DNA of 64,000 nucleotides from Pseudomonas sp. GM78 (GTDB lineage Bacteria > Pseudomonadota > Gammaproteobacteria > Pseudomonadales > Pseudomonadaceae), in assembly GCF_000282475.1 (NCBI RefSeq), contig NZ_AKJF01000201.1, positions 43,078-107,077 of the forward strand, written 5' to 3'. Below the pieces are notes generated by a model. That model searched no databases, was not told where the DNA came from, and was given only the letters and a program-made list of their open reading frames with translations. Shown piece after piece: positions 37,484 through 46,375 of this stretch (the stretch's first letter is position 1; every line of letters starts with the position of its first letter). The position numbers and the translations under genes are program-made.

Positions 37484-37587
37484 CTTCCATGTGTCCCTGA
37501 AGCTTATGAGTGGGTAGCGAGTGGCCTGGATACAGTCTTGGAATGTCGCACGTCGATCCAGGCCACACATTACCTAATCTTTGCCGG

Positions 37588-38739
37588 TTATTTCTTCAAT
37601 CCTGCAATGCACGGCGAGACAAACAGCTCGCCGCGCCAGGCACCTTGCACCGTACGCTTGGCGACGATCAGCCACATCACGATCAGCAGGCTCACCAGCA
37701 CACACCCAAAGACACTGAAAAACGTCAGGTGCAGCGTGCTGGCCAGTTTCAACGTTGCCAAAGAATAGACGCCCAACGGAAAGGTGAAACCCCACCAGCC
37801 GAGATTGAAAGGAATGCCTGCGCGCAGATAACGCAGGGTGATCAGCACGGCCATCAGCATCCACCACAGGCCAAAGCCCCACAGGGTGATCCCGGCGACC
37901 AGGCCCAGCCCCGCGGCAATTTCACCGACACCCGGCAAACCGTTGGCGGTAAAGATGACCGGTGAATCGGCGCCCAATAGCAACATGCCCAGCGCACCGG
38001 TACCAATCGGTCCGAGTGCCAGCCAGCTCGACGCGGCCATGTTTTCGTGGGGCAGTTTATGCAGCGCCATGCGCAGCAGCAGAATCGTCAGGATGCTGAA
38101 CGCCACCGGCAGGGAAAATGCCCAGAGCACGTAGCTGGTCACCAGCATCACCAGTTGCCCATGGGCATCGGCCAGGTGCGGCGCCAGCAAGCCACCGCTG
38201 GCGGCCGCCACTTCCGCTGCCACCACCGGCAACAGCCAGACCGCGGTCATCTGATCGATGCTGTGCTCCTGGCGAGTGAACATCAGGAAGGGAATCAGCA
38301 CCCCGCACGCCACCGACATCGCCACGTCCAGCCACCACAAGGCCTCGGCAAGGTGGATCACGCCGTCGCCCCAGCGCGGCAAGCCGAACAGCAGAAAGCC
38401 GTTGATGATGGTCGCCAGGCCCATGGGGATCGTGCCGAAAAACATCGATACCGTGGAGTGGCCAAAAATCCGCCGCGCCTCATCGAAAAACATCACCCAG
38501 CGCGCCGCGTACAGCGCCGTGAACAACAGGAACAGCACGATATTGAACAGCCAAAGGGCTTCGGCAATGGCGTGCAGCACTGGACTGGCAACGGGTAATT
38601 GCACCAGCGCCAAGGCCAGCACCCCGGTGCCCATGGTGGCGGCGAACCAGTTGGGGGTGAATTGGCGAATGACTTCGCGCGGGTGCTGCAAATGGCTAAA
38701 CGGTTTGAAACCGGGCTTGAGGGTATTGGGGCATGTCAT
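37588..38739 (-). CDS. TDT/SLAC1-family anion channel or transporter
   Basis: This 383-residue protein has ten predicted membrane segments and begins the transport domain with FTPNWFAATMGTGVLALAL, the family's typical first helix. TehA (tellurite resistance), Mae1 (malate) and Ssu1 (sulfite) belong here. The substrate cannot be read from sequence. The gene stands alone; about 100 bases separate it from each neighbour. Confidence 0.8.
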   Translation of the reverse strand: MTCPNTLKPGFKPFSHLQHPREVIRQFTPNWFAATMGTGVLALALVQLPVASPVLHAIAEALWLFNIVLFLLFTALYAARWVMFFDEARRIFGHSTVSMFFGTIPMGLATIINGFLLFGLPRWGDGVIHLAEALWWLDVAMSVACGVLIPFLMFTRQEHSIDQMTAVWLLPVVAAEVAAASGGLLAPHLADAHGQLVMLVTSYVLWAFSLPVAFSILTILLLRMALHKLPHENMAASSWLALGPIGTGALGMLLLGADSPVIFTANGLPGVGEIAAGLGLVAGITLWGFGLWWMLMAVLITLRYLRAGIPFNLGWWGFTFPLGVYSLATLKLASTLHLTFFSVFGCVLVSLLIVMWLIVAKRTVQGAWRGELFVSPCIAGLKK

Positions 38740-38844
38740 GGCGAACTCCTGTCCTCTCGTGAGGTGGAGCCCATGTTAGATCCGAATCGAATATCTATAT
38801 AACGGGTAATTTCTCTAACTGTTATCTATTTTACAGATAAACAA

Positions 38845-40035
38845 TCAATCACATGCAACGCACACCCGGGCCCTGCGTTGCCGCAACGACATCAGCAAGG
38901 CGCCGACGGACAGGATGATCAGCCCCGCACCATAGCCATCGGCAGTCGCCACCAGGCCGAACGTATGCGTCAGGTTTCCGGCCAGGAACGACGGCAGGCA
39001 GAACGCCAGGTAACTGAGCACGTAATACGCCGACATCAATCCAGCCCGCTCATGGGGCAAGGCCAGGGGCACCAGGCTGCGTACGGCACCAAGGAATCCG
39101 GCACCGAAACCACAGCCGGCCACGAGTGTGCCCAGGAAAAACAGGGGCAGACTGGCGCTGTGCACACCCAGCAGGATCAGGACGATACCCGTCGGCAGCA
39201 AACTGGTGCCCAACTGCAGCGCTTTGCCGGCGGGTTGGTTACGCAGGGTGAAAATCATCGAGGCACCGGTCAACGTCAAGGCCGCGACCGTAGCTCCGCC
39301 AATCAGGTTCGAGGTCGAACCGGTGGCCGTACGCACCAGCGACGGTGCCAGCGATGCGTAAAAACCGCCAAGCGCCCAGGTCGCCACGTTGAGCGGCAAT
39401 ACCCGCCACAGGGTCGAACGCGCTTGAACAGGCACATGCAATGTCGGGCGCAACGATGCCCAGGCCCCGGCCTGGGGCGATACGCTCTCTGGCAAACGCC
39501 AGACATACACGGCCTGCAACGCAAACAGGGCGAGGAGCAGCCAGTAAGTCAACTGCAGGGGCGCGGGTGCGAACTGCGCCAACAAGCCGCAACCCATGCC
39601 GCCCATAGCCATGCCGAGCAAGGGCGCAACGCTGTTGATCAGCGGCCCCTGCTGGCGATCGACATCCAGCAAGGTGGCACTGAGCACGGCGGTCGCCATG
39701 CCGGTGGCGAAACCTTGCAGCACCCGGGCACCAATCAACCAGGCGACGCTATCGGCGTAAATGAACAACAGCATCGCCACGCTATTGAGCACGACAGCAG
39801 TGAAAATCACCGGCTTGCGTCCCAGGTAGTCCGAGAGCGAACCCACGGTCAGCAGCGCGGCCAGCAGGCTGAGGGCATAGACGCCGAAAATCAGGGTGAG
39901 CATGGCAGCGGAAAATTGCAGCTGCTCCTGATACAAGTGATACAACGGCGTCGGCGCCGTGGAAGCCGCCAGAAAACTGAGCAAGGTGATGGCCAGGAAC
40001 CCCAAGCTTGCACGGTGTGAATGAGAACTGGACAT
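38845..40035 (-). CDS. MFS efflux-type transporter
   Basis: This 396-residue protein has 12 predicted helices and the MFS loop element GSLSDYLGRKPVIF between helices 2 and 3. The N-terminus after the start reads MSSSHSHRASLGFLAITLLS. I chose the ATG at 40035. It is divergent from a TetR regulator gene, and a 39-bp inverted repeat begins 6 bases upstream of its start, so repression by that TetR is likely. Probably a drug-type exporter; the substrate is unknown. Confidence 0.83.
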   Translation of the reverse strand: MSSSHSHRASLGFLAITLLSFLAASTAPTPLYHLYQEQLQFSAAMLTLIFGVYALSLLAALLTVGSLSDYLGRKPVIFTAVVLNSVAMLLFIYADSVAWLIGARVLQGFATGMATAVLSATLLDVDRQQGPLINSVAPLLGMAMGGMGCGLLAQFAPAPLQLTYWLLLALFALQAVYVWRLPESVSPQAGAWASLRPTLHVPVQARSTLWRVLPLNVATWALGGFYASLAPSLVRTATGSTSNLIGGATVAALTLTGASMIFTLRNQPAGKALQLGTSLLPTGIVLILLGVHSASLPLFFLGTLVAGCGFGAGFLGAVRSLVPLALPHERAGLMSAYYVLSYLAFCLPSFLAGNLTHTFGLVATADGYGAGLIILSVGALLMSLRQRRARVCVACD

Positions 40036-40040
40036 GGGCA

Positions 40041-40079
40041 ACACTCCACAAAAGCTAATTTTTTGCTTTTGCGGAGTGT
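40041..40079. promoter_or_regulatory. Long inverted repeat, candidate TetR operator
   Basis: Arms ACACTCCACAAAAGC (40041-40055) and GCTTTTGCGGAGTGT (40065-40079) match in 14 of 15 positions, with a 9-base centre. The repeat lies in the divergent MFS/TetR region just upstream of the MFS start, the expected place for an operator controlling the exporter. Confidence 0.75.
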
Positions 40080-40164
40080 GCTACCGACTGGCGCTTAAAG
40101 CAAATTCTTTGTGTTAAGGTCAGATGCATGGCCCTACAGAGCCCCGCGAAACAGGAAACACGCA

Positions 40165-40701
40165 ATGACAGCGCCCACTTTACGTCCCGGCGGCCGCAGC
40201 GCCCGGGTACAGGAATCGATCCATACCGCGGTGCGCGAACTGCTCGAAGAGCAAGACCGCGCCAGCGTCACCGTGCCGCAAATCGCCGCGCGCGCGGGGG
40301 TCACGCCTTCGACCATTTATCGGCGCTGGGGGGATCTGTCGGCGCTGCTGGCGGACGTCGCCCTGGCCCGCATGCAACCGGAAACCGAGTCGCCCAACAC
40401 CGGCAGCCTGCTGGGCGATGTGCGGGCCTGGGCGGATCAGTACCTGGACGAAATGAGCTCCGCCCCTGGGCGCAACATGCTGCGCGACGTGCAATCGAGC
40501 CTCAAGCCCAGCTATTGCGCGACGATCATCGGCGGGCAACTGCAGGTCATCCTCGATCGCTACCCGGACCAACCCAAACCTGATGTCGACCGGCTGATCA
40601 ACATGGTGGCTGCGCCTATTGTGTTTCGCATCCTGTTTTCCGAGGCGCCGCTGGAGTTTGAGGAGTTGCATCGGTTGATCGAGATTGCGTTGAGTCAGTG
40701 A
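40165..40701 (+). CDS. TetR-family transcriptional regulator
   Basis: This 178-residue repressor has an N-terminal helix-turn-helix domain (about residues 12-58, with VTVPQIAARAGVTPSTIYRR) and a C-terminal ligand-binding domain. I chose the ATG opening MTAPTLRPGGRSAR at 40165, preceded by AGGAAA. It is divergent from the MFS transporter gene, and the shared spacer has a long inverted repeat, so it most likely represses that exporter and itself. The inducer is unknown. Confidence 0.88.
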   Translation: MTAPTLRPGGRSARVQESIHTAVRELLEEQDRASVTVPQIAARAGVTPSTIYRRWGDLSALLADVALARMQPETESPNTGSLLGDVRAWADQYLDEMSSAPGRNMLRDVQSSLKPSYCATIIGGQLQVILDRYPDQPKPDVDRLINMVAAPIVFRILFSEAPLEFEELHRLIEIALSQ

Positions 40702-40704
40702 GGC

Positions 40705-40732
40705 CGCCTTCGCGAGCCTGCTCGCGATGAGG
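40705..40732. repeat. Single degenerate REP-like hairpin
   Basis: TCGCGAGCCTGCTCGCGA forms a perfect 7-bp stem just after the TetR stop. It has the core of the GAGCCTGCTCGC type of REP but lacks the CTCCTAC flank and a partner copy, so it is a remnant or solo element. Confidence 0.65.
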
Positions 40733-40868
40733 GCAGCACAGGCACCATCAATCTGCTGCGACACCCCGCCACGCCACGACCTTGGTCGACACTGACTAAC
40801 CCCGGCCATCGTGCGAGACTGTCAGTCCGGGCGGGAGGCCCGGGTGTCTTTGGTTGCCTGGAGTTCCC

Positions 40869-43800
40869 ATGTCGCTGTCCAGCGGGCTGATTGCCGTCGT
40901 CGCCCTGGCCTATATGGCCATTATGTTCGCCATCGCCTTCTACGGCGACCGTCGCAGCGCGCCCTTGCCGCCGCGGATGCGGGCCTGGGTGTACAGCCTT
41001 TCGCTGGCGGTCTACTGCACCAGCTGGACCTTCTTCGGCGCGGTAGGCCAGGCGGCCGAGCAGCTGTGGTCCTTCCTGCCAATCTACCTCGGGCCGATCC
41101 TGCTGTTGATCGGTGCGCCGTGGGTTCTGCAGAAAATGGTGATGATCAGCAAGCAGGAGAACATCACCTCCATTGCCGACTTCATCGCCGCCCGCTATGG
41201 CAAATCGCAATCCCTGGCGGTGGTGGTGGCCCTGATCTGCCTGGTCGGCGTGCTGCCCTACATCGCGTTGCAGCTCAAGGGCATCGTGCTCGGCGTGAAC
41301 CTGTTGATCGGCGCCGGCGCCGATGCCATGGGGGTTCGCGCGCAGGACACCGCGCTGGTGGTGTCCCTGGTCCTGGCGTTGTTCACCATTGTCTTCGGCA
41401 CGCGCAACCTCGACGCCACGGAACACCACCGCGGCATGGTGTTGGCGATTGCGTTCGAGTCGCTGGTCAAGCTGTTCGCTTTCCTCGCGGTTGGCGCCTA
41501 CGTGACCTTCGGCCTGTACGACGGCTTCGATGACCTGTTCGACCAGGCCATGCTCGCCCCGCGCCTCGAGGAATACTGGAAAGAGACCATTAACTGGCCA
41601 TCGATGGTGGTGCAGACCGGCGTGGCAATGATGGCGATCATCTGCCTGCCGCGGCAGTTCCACGTGACCGTGGTCGAGAACATCGACCCGCAGGATCTGC
41701 GCCTGGCCAAATGGGTGTTCCCGGCCTACCTGGCCCTGGCGGCCCTGTTCGTCGTGCCGATCGCGCTGGCGGGGCAGATGATGCTGCCCAGTTCCGTGCT
41801 GCCGGACTCCTTCGTCATCAGCCTCCCGCTGGCCCAGGCTCACCCTGCCCTGGCGTTGCTGGCCTTTATCGGCGGCGCATCGGCGGCCACCGGCATGGTG
41901 ATCGTGGCCAGCGTGGCGCTGTCGACCATGGTCTCCAACGACATGCTGCTGCCCTGGCTACTGCGGCGCAACAATGCCGAGCGCCCGTTCGAGGTGTTCC
42001 GCCAGTGGATGCTGTCGGTGCGCCGCGTGACCATCGTGGTCATCCTGCTGCTGGCCTACGTCAGTTATCGCCTGCTGGGATCGACCGCCAGCCTGGCGAC
42101 CATCGGCCAGATCGCCTTCGCCGCCGTGACGCAACTGGCACCGGCGATGCTCGGCGCGCTGTACTGGAAACAGGCCAACCGCCGCGGCGTATTTGCCGGC
42201 CTCGCCGCCGGTACCTTTCTCTGGTTCTACACGCTGATCCTGCCGATTGCCGCCCACAGCCTCGGTTTGTCCCTGAGCAGTTTCCCGGGCCTGGCCTGGC
42301 TGCACAGCAACCCGCTGAACCTGCCGATCACCCCGCTGACCCAGGGCGTGGTGCTGTCGCTGGCGGGCAACTTCACACTGTTCGCCTGGGTCTCGGTGCT
42401 GTCGCGCACCCGCGTGTCGGAGCACTGGCAGGCCGGGCGCTTCATCGGCCAGGAAATCAGCGCCCGGCCCAGCGCACGCTCGCTGCTCGCGGTACAGATC
42501 GACGATCTGCTGCAACTGGCCGCACGCTTCGTCGGTGAAGAACGCGCGCGGCAGAGCTTCATCCGTTTTGCCTACCGCCAGGGCAAGGGCTTCAATCCGA
42601 ACCAGAACGCCGATGGTGAATGGATCGCCCACACCGAACGATTGCTCGCGGGTGTACTGGGCGCTTCATCGACTCGCGCCGTGGTGAAAGCCGCCATTGA
42701 AGGCCGGGAGATGCAGCTCGAAGACGTCGTGCGCATCGCCGACGAAGCCTCGGAAGTCCTGCAATTCAACCGCGCGCTGCTGCAAGGCGCGATCGAGAAC
42801 ATCACCCAGGGCATCAGCGTGGTCGACCAGTCGCTGAAACTGGTGGCCTGGAACCGCCGCTACCTGGAGCTGTTCAACTACCCGGACGGCCTGATCAGCG
42901 TCGGCCGGCCGATTGCTGACATCATCCGCTACAACGCCGAGCGCGGCCTGTGCGGGCCCGGCGAAGCCGAAGTGCACGTCGCGCGACGCCTGCACTGGAT
43001 GCGCCAGGGTCGGGCGCATACTTCCGAGCGGCTGTTTCCCAATGGCCGGGTGATCGAACTGATCGGCAACCCGATGCCCGGTGGCGGTTTCGTCATGAGT
43101 TTCACCGACATCACCGCGTTCCGCGAAGCCGAGCAGGCGTTGACCGAGGCCAACGAAGGCCTGGAGCAGCGCGTCACCGAACGCACCCACGAGCTGTCGC
43201 AACTCAACGTGGCCCTCACCGAAGCCAAGGGCACCGCCGAGGCGGCGAACCAGTCGAAAACCAGGTTCCTGGCAGCCGTCAGCCATGACCTCATGCAACC
43301 GTTGAACGCCGCGCGCCTGTTCTCCGCCGCCCTGACGCACCAGGACGACGGCTTGTCCACCGAGGCGCAAAAACTGGTCCAGCACCTGGACAGTTCGCTG
43401 CGCTCGGCCGAAGACCTGATCAGCGATTTGCTGGATATTTCCCGCCTGGAAAACGGCAAGATCAACCCGGATGCCAAGCCGTTCGCGCTCGATGAGTTGT
43501 TCACCACCCTGGGTGCCGAGTTCAAGGCGCTGGCGCGGGACCAGGGCCTGGAATTTCGCGTCAGGAGCAGCAAGTTGCGCATCGACAGCGACATAAAGCT
43601 GTTGCGCCGCATCCTGCAGAATTTCCTGACCAACGCGTTCCGCTATGCCAAAGGGCCGGTGCTGCTGGGCGTGCGTCGTCGCCAGGGCGAGGTGTGCTTG
43701 GAAGTGTGGGACCGTGGGCCAGGCATACCGGAAGACAAGCAACAGGTGATCTTCGAAGAATTCAAACGCCTCGACAGCCATCAGACCCGCGCCGAAAAAG

Positions 43801-44339
43801 GGCTTGGGCTGGGGCTGGCGATCGCCGACGGATTATGTCGCGTGCTGGGGCACACGTTGCGCGTACGCTCGTGGCCGGGGCGCGGCAGCGTGTTCAGCGT
43901 CACCGTGCCCCTGGCCCGCGCGCAAGCCGCGCTGCCGAACAAGGCGATCGAACTCAATGGCAAGCTACCCAGCGGCGCCCATGTGCTGTGCATCGACAAC
44001 GAAGACAGCATCCTGATCGGCATGAACAGCCTGCTTACCCGCTGGGGCTGCCAGGTCTGGACCGCGCGCAACCGCCAGGAGTGCATGGCCCTGCTCGGCG
44101 ATGGCTTGCGCCCGCAACTGGCGCTGGTGGATTACCACCTGGACGACGGCGAAACCGGGACCGAGCTGATGGCCTGGCTGCGCACACGATTGGGCGAGCC
44201 GGTGCCCGGCGTGGTGATCAGCGCCGACGGTCGGCCCGAGACCATGGCCCAGGTGCATGCGGCGGGGTTGGATTATTTGGCCAAGCCGGTGAAACCGGCG
44301 GCGTTGCGGGCGTTGTTGAGTCGGCATTTGCCGTTGTAA
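40869..44339 (+). CDS. Sodium:solute symporter-linked hybrid sensor histidine kinase
   Basis: This 1156-residue protein combines a 12-13 helix SSS-family transporter domain (about 1-510), a PAS domain (about 635-750), a short coiled coil, a HisKA domain with the phospho-acceptor His806 in AVSHDLMQPLNAARLF, an HATPase domain (about 910-1030, with GLGLGLAIADG) and a C-terminal receiver domain with Asp1088 in LALVDYHLDDGE. The architecture resembles CbrA and related sensors, whose transporter part may both move and sense a solute. No response-regulator gene is adjacent, so the output partner is elsewhere. The ATG at 40869 has GGAG upstream. Confidence 0.88.
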   Translation: MSLSSGLIAVVALAYMAIMFAIAFYGDRRSAPLPPRMRAWVYSLSLAVYCTSWTFFGAVGQAAEQLWSFLPIYLGPILLLIGAPWVLQKMVMISKQENITSIADFIAARYGKSQSLAVVVALICLVGVLPYIALQLKGIVLGVNLLIGAGADAMGVRAQDTALVVSLVLALFTIVFGTRNLDATEHHRGMVLAIAFESLVKLFAFLAVGAYVTFGLYDGFDDLFDQAMLAPRLEEYWKETINWPSMVVQTGVAMMAIICLPRQFHVTVVENIDPQDLRLAKWVFPAYLALAALFVVPIALAGQMMLPSSVLPDSFVISLPLAQAHPALALLAFIGGASAATGMVIVASVALSTMVSNDMLLPWLLRRNNAERPFEVFRQWMLSVRRVTIVVILLLAYVSYRLLGSTASLATIGQIAFAAVTQLAPAMLGALYWKQANRRGVFAGLAAGTFLWFYTLILPIAAHSLGLSLSSFPGLAWLHSNPLNLPITPLTQGVVLSLAGNFTLFAWVSVLSRTRVSEHWQAGRFIGQEISARPSARSLLAVQIDDLLQLAARFVGEERARQSFIRFAYRQGKGFNPNQNADGEWIAHTERLLAGVLGASSTRAVVKAAIEGREMQLEDVVRIADEASEVLQFNRALLQGAIENITQGISVVDQSLKLVAWNRRYLELFNYPDGLISVGRPIADIIRYNAERGLCGPGEAEVHVARRLHWMRQGRAHTSERLFPNGRVIELIGNPMPGGGFVMSFTDITAFREAEQALTEANEGLEQRVTERTHELSQLNVALTEAKGTAEAANQSKTRFLAAVSHDLMQPLNAARLFSAALTHQDDGLSTEAQKLVQHLDSSLRSAEDLISDLLDISRLENGKINPDAKPFALDELFTTLGAEFKALARDQGLEFRVRSSKLRIDSDIKLLRRILQNFLTNAFRYAKGPVLLGVRRRQGEVCLEVWDRGPGIPEDKQQVIFEEFKRLDSHQTRAEKGLGLGLAIADGLCRVLGHTLRVRSWPGRGSVFSVTVPLARAQAALPNKAIELNGKLPSGAHVLCIDNEDSILIGMNSLLTRWGCQVWTARNRQECMALLGDGLRPQLALVDYHLDDGETGTELMAWLRTRLGEPVPGVVISADGRPETMAQVHAAGLDYLAKPVKPAALRALLSRHLPL

Positions 44340-44377
44340 TGTTGCTGGCTTTAATCCCGTGGCATAGCTTCTGACGC

Positions 44378-44468
44378 CTTCGCGGGCAAGCCCGCTCCCA
44401 CAGGTTTTGCGTTGGACGCAGATTATGTGAACGACCCTTAACCCTGTGGGAGCGGGCTTGCCCGCGAT
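44378..44468. repeat. REP pair (CGCGGGCAAGCCCGCTCCCA type)
   Basis: Inverted pair between the convergent kinase gene and rmuC, arms about 35 bases apart; same type as at 33441-33530. Its place between convergent genes fits a bidirectional end-of-transcript role. Confidence 0.92.
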
Positions 44469-44478
44469 GCTTTTTGGT

Positions 44479-45972
44479 TTATTCCGGCAACTCGACCAAG
44501 CCGTCCACATCGGTCATCGCCCGCTCCAGCAAATCCGCCGGCAAGCTCTTGCTCGCCCGCGCCCCCAGCAACTTGAGCTGCTCGCTGCGGCTGACCAGGT
44601 TGCCGCGGCCTTCTGTCAGTTTGTTGCGCGCCGAGCTGTAGGCCTTGTCCAGTTGCTGCAAGCGATTGCCCACCTCGTCCAGATCCTGGATGAACAGCAC
44701 GAACTTGTCGTACAGCCAGCCGGCCCGCTCGGCGATTTCCCGGGCGTTCTGGCTTTGCCGCTCCTGTTTCCACAGGCTGTCGATGACACGCAGGGTCGCC
44801 AGCAGCGTGGTCGGGCTGACGATCACGATGTTGCGGTCGAAGGCTTCCTGGAACAGCGTGGGCTCAGCCTGCAACGCGGCGGAAAACGCCGCTTCGATCG
44901 GCACGAACAACAGGACGAAATCCAGGCTGTGCAAGCCGTCCAGACGTTTGTAGTCCTTGCCGGCCAAGCCCTTGACGTGATTGCGCAGCGACAGCACGTG
45001 CTGCTTGATGGCGATCTGGCCGATGGCTTCGTCTTCGGCCGCCACGTACTGCTGATAGGCCGTCAGGCTGACCTTGGAATCGACCACCACCTGCTTGTCG
45101 CCCGGCAGGTAGATGATCACGTCGGGCTGGAAACGCTCGCCGTCCGGGCCCTTGAGATTGACCTGGGTCTGGTACTCGCGCCCCTTCTCAAGCCCCGCGT
45201 GCTCAAGCACGCGCTCCAGAATCAACTCGCCCCAGTTGCCCTGGGTCTTCTGTCCTTTCAAGGCGCGGGTCAGGTTGGTGGCTTCGTCGCTCAGGCGCAG
45301 GTTGAGCTGTTGCAGGCGCTCCAGTTCCTTGGCCAGGGAAAAGCGCTCCCGGGCTTCGGCCTGATAACTTTCCTCGACGCGTTTTTCAAACGACTGGATG
45401 CGCTCCTTCAATGGATCGAGCAATTGCCCCAGGCGCTGCTGGCTGGTTTCGGCAAAACGCTGCTCGCGCTCATCGAAGATTTTCCCCGCCAACTCGGCGA
45501 ACTGCGCACGCAACTCGTCTCGCGAGCCCTGCAGGTCGTTGAGGCGCTGCTGATGGCTTTCCTGTTGCTCACGCAACTCGGCATTGAGGGACGCGGCCTG
45601 GGCGTCGAGGCGGCGCAGTTCGGCTTCTTTGCCGGCGCGTTCGATGTTCCAGGCGTGGGCCGCATCGCGGGCATCGTCACGCTCGATCTGCAGCAACTCG
45701 ACCTCACGCCGCACGGCGGCGAGGTCCGCCTGTTTGGCAGCGTTGGCCTGACCCAGGTCAGCGATTTCATCGCGACAAGCCTCGAGTTGCGCATTCAGGC
45801 CATCCTGCGCCAGATGCGCCGTGGCCAGGCGTTCTTCCAGCAGCGACGCCTGGGCCTGAGCGGTGCTCGCCCGGCGCTGCAGTTGCCAGGCCAACACCAG
45901 CAACGGCAGCGCCGCGCCCGCCAGCCCCAGCAATGCGCTGGTCAAGTCCATAGCCATAGCCACTCCTGCCAT
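44479..45972 (-). CDS. rmuC: DNA recombination protein RmuC
   Basis: This 497-residue protein has an N-terminal membrane helix (about residues 9-27), a long coiled coil (about 35-210) and a C-terminal nuclease-like domain with the YQTQVNLKGPDGERFQPDVI and VVVDSKVSLTAYQQY segments. These carry the D and the DxK residues of the PD-(D/E)XK fold. RmuC limits rearrangements at inverted repeats. A later ATG (M6 or M8) is an alternative start. Confidence 0.93.
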   Translation of the reverse strand: MAGVAMAMDLTSALLGLAGAALPLLVLAWQLQRRASTAQAQASLLEERLATAHLAQDGLNAQLEACRDEIADLGQANAAKQADLAAVRREVELLQIERDDARDAAHAWNIERAGKEAELRRLDAQAASLNAELREQQESHQQRLNDLQGSRDELRAQFAELAGKIFDEREQRFAETSQQRLGQLLDPLKERIQSFEKRVEESYQAEARERFSLAKELERLQQLNLRLSDEATNLTRALKGQKTQGNWGELILERVLEHAGLEKGREYQTQVNLKGPDGERFQPDVIIYLPGDKQVVVDSKVSLTAYQQYVAAEDEAIGQIAIKQHVLSLRNHVKGLAGKDYKRLDGLHSLDFVLLFVPIEAAFSAALQAEPTLFQEAFDRNIVIVSPTTLLATLRVIDSLWKQERQSQNAREIAERAGWLYDKFVLFIQDLDEVGNRLQQLDKAYSSARNKLTEGRGNLVSRSEQLKLLGARASKSLPADLLERAMTDVDGLVELPE

Positions 45973-46018
45973 TGAAATAAAGCCTGAAGGTTAACCAAGG
46001 CGTCAGGTCTTGGACAGC

Positions 46019-46342
46019 TCAGTCTTCGAGCAAACCCAGTTCCTGCTGCGCACGCAGGTCCCCTGCCCGCGCGGCCTGACGCAAGAGATCCTGGCCAATC
46101 CGGCGATCCCGGGCGTTGCCGCATTCACGGCACATCAGTTGCCCCAGCCGGCTCTGCGCAGCGACGACGCCCTCACGGGCCGGTTGCTTGAGCAAACGTC
46201 CGGCGATGTGTTTGACGTTGGGGTTTTCGCCCAGGCGCGGGCTGTCCAGCAACCACTCGGCCACCCGCATCGAAAAGCGCTTGGGGGAGGCAACCGTGGA
46301 CGATTTGGCGGAAGAGGAAGGAGGTGGTGTACGAAACTTCAT
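46019..46342 (-). CDS. Small Sel1-repeat-like protein
   Basis: This 107-residue protein begins MKFRTPPPSSS; its C-terminal half reads as one to two degenerate Sel1/TPR-like helical repeats (VVAAQSRLGQLMCREC and LLRQAARAGDLRAQQELGLL). Such repeats mediate protein contacts. The frame is open to an upstream ATG at 46375, which would add a CPQC-containing N-terminus; ribosome binding sites are weak for both. Conserved in pseudomonads as far as I recall; function unknown. Confidence 0.65.
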   Translation of the reverse strand: MKFRTPPPSSSAKSSTVASPKRFSMRVAEWLLDSPRLGENPNVKHIAGRLLKQPAREGVVAAQSRLGQLMCRECGNARDRRIGQDLLRQAARAGDLRAQQELGLLED

Positions 46343-46375
46343 AAAACACTGTGGGCAGATCGGAAGGCGCGCCAC

